This document shows positions 61,153 to 64,000 of a stretch of DNA of 64,000 bases, piece after piece. Each line of letters begins with the position of its first letter. Position 1 is the stretch's first letter. The position numbers and the translations under genes are program-made. The stretch lies in the NCBI RefSeq assembly GCF_015291705.1, contig NZ_CP030050.1:8928001-8992000 (forward strand), written 5' to 3'. Source of the stretch: Bradyrhizobium arachidis (GTDB lineage Bacteria; Pseudomonadota; Alphaproteobacteria; Rhizobiales; Xanthobacteraceae). Under the pieces are notes generated by a model. The model saw nothing but the letters and a program-made list of their open reading frames with translations, ran no database searches and was not told the origin of the DNA.

Positions 61153-62204
61153 CGCCCGCCCTCTGCATCGCTACGGCGCGGCCTCAGCGAGCCATACGCG
61201 CGGGTATCGTCCAGCCAGTAGACCAAAGGCAGCACCAGCCGTTGCAGCGCGAGCATCGCCGACGCTGCGAGCAGCGCCGGCAGCGAGCCATGCGGCACCT
61301 CGCTCAGGACGTAGCGCCGCGCGCCGGCGAGATCGATGCGGCCGAGCTGGAGCACGTCGTCGCCGCGCGCGTAATCAAGCTCGCGCTCGCAGAAATCGTT
61401 GTAGATGGCGTTGCGGTGCTTCGGCGCGGACTCGAAAGTCTTCTTCAACGCGTCCGAACCGCCGGTATAGGCGTTGGTGATGATCGAGCGCGCCTCGTCA
61501 AAACCCGCTTCCTCGCCGACGCCGAACACGGCGCGGTGACGGGCCAGAATGCCGCGCGCAAGCTGCAGATGCGCAAAGCTCTGGCGCGCGCCGGGCAGCG
61601 GCGACGGATACACATCCGAGAACGTGTCGCTGACCATGCCGACCACCGACGGCACTTGGGTGACGTTCGAGATCCATTTCGGACGCAGCCCGTCACGGGC
61701 GAACAGCACCAGGGCCGTCAGTCCGTAGAGCACCCAGGACAGGCCCTGCCCGCGGACGTCAGGGTCGACCATCACGAGCCCGAGATGGGTGACCTCGACC
61801 GGCCGGCCGTCGAGCGCGACGTCCATGACCGACAGCGCGTTGAAGGCGATCGGGCGCCCGCTCTCCTCCTCGCAGATCAGCGTGACGATGGCGCACGCCA
61901 GCCGCTCCGGCTCGCCTGAGAAGATGCCGTAGGTCAGGCTGTCCTGCGGCAGCGTCTTGGCCGCGACGATGCGAAGCTGGTCGACGAGCGTATCGAGCTC
62001 CGCGCGAGGCAGCGACAGCCCCGGCGATTCGATGATCCGTGTGCGCAGTCCCGGAGATGTTCGCAAGCTGAGATCGATGGTCGGCTGCGACAGCGCGCCG
62101 AGCCAGAAGCCGGCCTGTCCGCGCAGCCTGGCGGCTATTGCACCGAGCTTCGCAAAACCCTTCTTCGCGCGCGGTGCCGATTCGCCGTTTTCCAGAGACG
62201 CCAT
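61149..62204 (-). CDS. GNAT-like protein, first gene of the E1-like operon
   Basis: 351 residues from the ATG at 62204, which has GAGGG about nine bases upstream (a TTG at 62264 is a weaker start). A central GNAT acetyl-CoA motif is visible as GLVMVDPDVRGQGLSWVLYG (143-162), preceded by IAFNALSVMDVALDG and followed by a hydrophobic C-terminal segment (LPALLAASAMLALQRLVLPLVYWL, about 305-330). It may be membrane-associated. The family is not named with certainty; acyl or aminoacyl transfer is inferred. Its stop overlaps the ThiF-like start as ATGA. Confidence 0.8.
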   Translation of the reverse strand: MASLENGESAPRAKKGFAKLGAIAARLRGQAGFWLGALSQPTIDLSLRTSPGLRTRIIESPGLSLPRAELDTLVDQLRIVAAKTLPQDSLTYGIFSGEPERLACAIVTLICEEESGRPIAFNALSVMDVALDGRPVEVTHLGLVMVDPDVRGQGLSWVLYGLTALVLFARDGLRPKWISNVTQVPSVVGMVSDTFSDVYPSPLPGARQSFAHLQLARGILARHRAVFGVGEEAGFDEARSIITNAYTGGSDALKKTFESAPKHRNAIYNDFCERELDYARGDDVLQLGRIDLAGARRYVLSEVPHGSLPALLAASAMLALQRLVLPLVYWLDDTRAYGSLRPRRSDAEGGR

Positions 62205-62331
62205 CTGCCTGCCCTCGATCGGGCGATCTGTGCGCTCGCACGTATTAAGGAGCGATAAGCTCAACCTGGCGCTGTCGCCCCAGGGTAAATGAAACCTTCA
62301 GAGGCACCCGACAATTTCCCTTTCGGCGCGG

Positions 62332-62360
62332 GAGCAGCGGAGCACATTGCTCCGCCGCTC
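62332..62360. terminator. Possible hairpin between yiaA and the E1-like operon
   Basis: GAGC-A-GCGGAGC (62332-62343), loop ACATT, GCTCCGC-C-GCTC (62349-62360): eleven pairs with one mismatch. There is no T-run on the minus strand. It may separate the PspA/YiaA transcript from the downstream operon. Confidence 0.4.
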
Positions 62361-62389
62361 TTGCTCGTTGCCGGGTTCAAGCCGCTGTC

Positions 62390-62665
62390 TCAAGCCGCCT
62401 TGGAGACCTCCATCAGCAGCCGCTCGGCCTTGGCATCCTCGATGCGGTTCATCAGCCGGCTGCTCTCGTGATTGTCGCGCACGGTCTTGGTCAGGGTGAC
62501 GCAGGTCTGGATCAGCATCACGATGCCCATGGTGAGATAGCCCTTCATCCAGAGGTCGATCGGCAGGAAGAAGACGCCGAGCGCAACGAGGAAGGCGGAG
62601 GCTGCGAAGGACGCGTAAGTGAAGGTCACCCAGGCGCCGCTGTGGGGTTGGCCGTTCTGGTTCAT
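62390..62665 (-). CDS. YiaA/YiaB-family inner membrane protein
   Basis: 91 residues. The YiaAB domain is visible as WVTFTYASFAASAFLVALG followed by FFLPIDLWMKGYLTMGIVMLI, with two membrane helices (about 13-33 and 40-60). The C-terminal cytosolic part ends TKTVRDNHESSRLMNRIEDAKAERLL. Members are found in envelope-stress contexts; no biochemical activity is known. It lies 55 bp after the PspA-like gene stop and is probably co-transcribed with it under the TetR operator. Confidence 0.92.
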   Translation of the reverse strand: MNQNGQPHSGAWVTFTYASFAASAFLVALGVFFLPIDLWMKGYLTMGIVMLIQTCVTLTKTVRDNHESSRLMNRIEDAKAERLLMEVSKAA

Positions 62666-62719
62666 GATGGTCTCCTGTTGGTTCGAATGATGATGGGGTT
62701 TGAGAGATCGGGTTCGAGA

Positions 62720-63415
62720 TCAGGCAGTCGGGGTGCGCTTGGACTTCAACCGCGCCAGCACGTCGTCCGCGGTCGTCTTGAGCCGGGGGCCAAAACCCTG
62801 CTCGGCGAGTTTCTCGGCGGTCGCGAGCGGACCGGTGGCCGCGTCGAGCTCGACCAGTGCGTCGTCAGCCGCCTGGGCCTCCAGCTGGCGCTCGCGCAGG
62901 CGCCGCAAGGTGCTCTCCGCCTCCGGCAGCGTGGATTCGTAAGGGCGTGCTGCCTCGATACCGCTGCGGCGAAGCGAGCGCACCGCTTCCGAAGCGCGGG
63001 CGACGCGACGGCCGCGGTCGAGCTCGGTGATGCGGGCCTGCGCATTCGCCACATGCCGCTTCAGCCGAACGATCTCGGTCGCGAACAGTGCGCGGGCCGT
63101 CATCGCCGCATCGCGGTCGGCCTCGAGCCCTGCGATGGCTTCGGCCGCTTCCTTGGCGAGATCCTCGCGGCCGCCATCGAGCGCCGCAACCGCGCGCGTC
63201 TCGAGATCGGCGATACGGGCGACGGTCGCCTCGAGCTTGCGGCCTTCCTGCTGGTCCTGGGCGATCGCCAGCGCCAGCGTCCGCTTGCTGCGCTCGACGG
63301 CCGCGGCCGCATCGCGCATCTGCTGGTCGAGGATCAGAAGGGCCGTCCGGTCCTCCAGCTCCTCGCCCGCGGCGGCCACGCTGCCGCGGAAAAGTGTCAC
63401 TACGGTCTTGAACAT
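62720..63415 (-). CDS. PspA/IM30-family envelope-stress protein
   Basis: 231 residues from the ATG at 63415 (MFKTVVTLFRGSVAAAGEEL), with GGGAG just upstream; the ORF can extend to 63463, but that would overlap the operator. It is almost entirely helical coiled coil (AAAVERSKRTLALAIAQDQQ, ATVARIADLETRAVAAL). Family members polymerise on the inner membrane and limit proton leakage. It is paired with YiaA and controlled, by position, by the divergent TetR through three palindromes, unlike enteric psp, which uses PspF and sigma-54. Confidence 0.85.
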   Translation of the reverse strand: MFKTVVTLFRGSVAAAGEELEDRTALLILDQQMRDAAAAVERSKRTLALAIAQDQQEGRKLEATVARIADLETRAVAALDGGREDLAKEAAEAIAGLEADRDAAMTARALFATEIVRLKRHVANAQARITELDRGRRVARASEAVRSLRRSGIEAARPYESTLPEAESTLRRLRERQLEAQAADDALVELDAATGPLATAEKLAEQGFGPRLKTTADDVLARLKSKRTPTA

Positions 63416-63431
63416 TGGCTGCTCCCTGTTA

Positions 63432-63500
63432 TGAGCGTTGCTCACAAGCGCTTTGTAGCACATCTTGAGCGTCGCTCAAGATAAATTTGAGCAACGCTCA
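63432..63500. promoter_or_regulatory. Three-copy TetR-type operator
   Basis: TGAGC-GTT-GCTCA (63432-63444), TGAGC-GTC-GCTCA (63466-63478, flanked to a 17-bp palindrome CTTGAGC/GCTCAAG) and TGAGC-AAC-GCTCA (63488-63500) share the same dyad. They lie between the divergent PspA-like (63415) and TetR (63517) starts. Centre-to-centre spacings are 34 and 22 bp. This is a textbook layout for an autoregulating TetR repressor. Confidence 0.85.
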
Positions 63501-63516
63501 CAACCTTGGTTAACAA

Positions 63517-64000
63517 ATGTCTAAAGCCTTGGAACGTCGAGAGAAACTTCGGGCCGACCTGATCCTGGCGGCAGAACGGATGATCGCAAGCCGCGGATTG
63601 GCCGGCCTGAAAACCCGCGATCTCGCCCGCGAGATCGGCTGCGCCAATGGTGCGGTCTACAATCTCGTGGCCGATGTGGACGAGCTGATCCTGCGCGTCG
63701 GCTCGCGCACGCTGCTTCGCCTCGACGAAGCACTCAGCGCGGCGGAGAGCGCGGGCGAGCCATCGCCGCAGGAGACGTTGGTTCGCATCGCGATCGCCTA
63801 TTGCGATTTCGCCGCGGAGAATCTCGAACTCTGGCGCGCGCTGTTCGAGCACCGCATGGAGGCCGGCAAGGCCGTGCCCGACTGGTCGATCGACGACCAG
63901 ATGCAGCTGTTCCGCCACATCTACCAGCCGCTGGCCGTCCTGTTTCCAAAGCGCAGCCCCGAGGAGCTCGGCATCACCGCACGCAGCCTGTTCTCGGCCG
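63517..64000 (+). CDS. TetR-family transcriptional regulator, C-terminus cut by the window edge
   Basis: About 161 residues are visible. Helix-turn-helix: LAAERMIASRGLAGLKTRDLAREIG, then CANGAVYNLVADVDELILRVGSR, which is the standard TetR DNA-binding domain. The following helices (ETLVRIAIAYCDFAAENLELWRALFEHRM) resemble the ligand-binding core. The ATG at 63517 is 16 bases after the third operator copy. It likely represses itself and the divergent pspA-yiaA genes; the inducing signal is unknown. Confidence 0.92.
   Translation, partial: MSKALERREKLRADLILAAERMIASRGLAGLKTRDLAREIGCANGAVYNLVADVDELILRVGSRTLLRLDEALSAAESAGEPSPQETLVRIAIAYCDFAAENLELWRALFEHRMEAGKAVPDWSIDDQMQLFRHIYQPLAVLFPKRSPEELGITARSLFSA

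Noticed and set aside
56971..62204. Azole-forming (TOMM) peptide cluster
   Set aside because: The E1-like plus nitroreductase-fold pair suggested it, but no YcaO cyclodehydratase and no precursor peptide were found, so the label is not supported.
1..64000. CRISPR array, prophage, transposon or tRNA-linked island
   Set aside because: No regularly spaced direct repeats, integrase, transposase, phage genes, tRNA-like cloverleaf or GC shift was seen. The repeats present are single palindromic elements.

Overview
The window looks like chromosomal DNA of a Bradyrhizobium-type alphaproteobacterium (order Hyphomicrobiales). The evidence is uniformly high GC, dense genes with many short or 4-bp-overlapping junctions, many LysR and Lrp/AsnC regulators, and several families of GC-rich palindromic intergenic repeats of the kind common in Bradyrhizobium. 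No rRNA, tRNA, phage, transposase, integrase or CRISPR array was recognised. Both ends of the window cut through regulator genes (a LysR gene on the left, a TetR gene on the right).

Layout. 1-2.9 kb: a LysR regulator divergent from a redox operon (SDR, pirin, WrbA). 3.1-5.2 kb: a PCMT-like methyltransferase, an Lrp/AsnC regulator and an RBBP9-type hydrolase. 5.2-16.9 kb: an exopolysaccharide block read from both strands (CelD/FemAB-like transferase, O-antigen-ligase/Wzy-like protein, three glycosyltransferases, a methyltransferase, a Wzz/GumC-like co-polymerase with a degenerate kinase domain, a WecG/TagA-type transferase and GalE). 17.1-21.5 kb: a small hypothetical gene and a 1369-residue c-di-GMP protein with five tandem GAF repeats. 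21.8-25.1 kb: a catabolic operon (Ldh-type dehydrogenase, flavin monooxygenase, FAH hydrolase). 25.2-33.9 kb: LysR, a small exported protein, a membrane protein, an AsnC regulator divergent from a fused indolepyruvate oxidoreductase, an indoleacetamide-hydrolase-like amidase and another LysR. 34.2-37.6 kb: an EmrAB-type efflux operon plus an AhpD-like protein. 37.7-43.5 kb: a D-amino-acid transaminase-like protein, a gltIJKL-type glutamate/aspartate ABC transporter and an M20 peptidase. 43.7-53.8 kb: mixed oxidative metabolism (monooxygenase, benzoylformate-decarboxylase-like enzyme, TfoX-N protein, GFA-like protein, old yellow enzyme, aldehyde dehydrogenase, SDR, amine-oxidase-like flavoprotein). 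53.8-56.8 kb: a zinc-ribbon protein and a Rieske protein with two amidohydrolases.

The strongest candidate for an undescribed system is the minus-strand operon at 56971-62204. Five genes are joined by four consecutive ATGA stop/start overlaps and encode, in transcription order, a GNAT-like protein, a ThiF/E1-like adenylyltransferase, a polytopic membrane protein, a YghO-like GNAT and an Acg-type nitroreductase-fold protein. Upstream of it is a PspA/YiaA pair with three copies of a palindromic operator next to a divergent TetR gene.

The repeats are not scattered at random. All three copies of a GTAGGGTGGGC-type inverted repeat, and two other structured repeats, fill gaps between convergent genes. 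The three GTCATTCCGGG-type copies lie in gaps between tandem genes. Enzyme assignments rest on motif recognition. Substrates, operon boundaries and regulatory roles are inferred unless stated.
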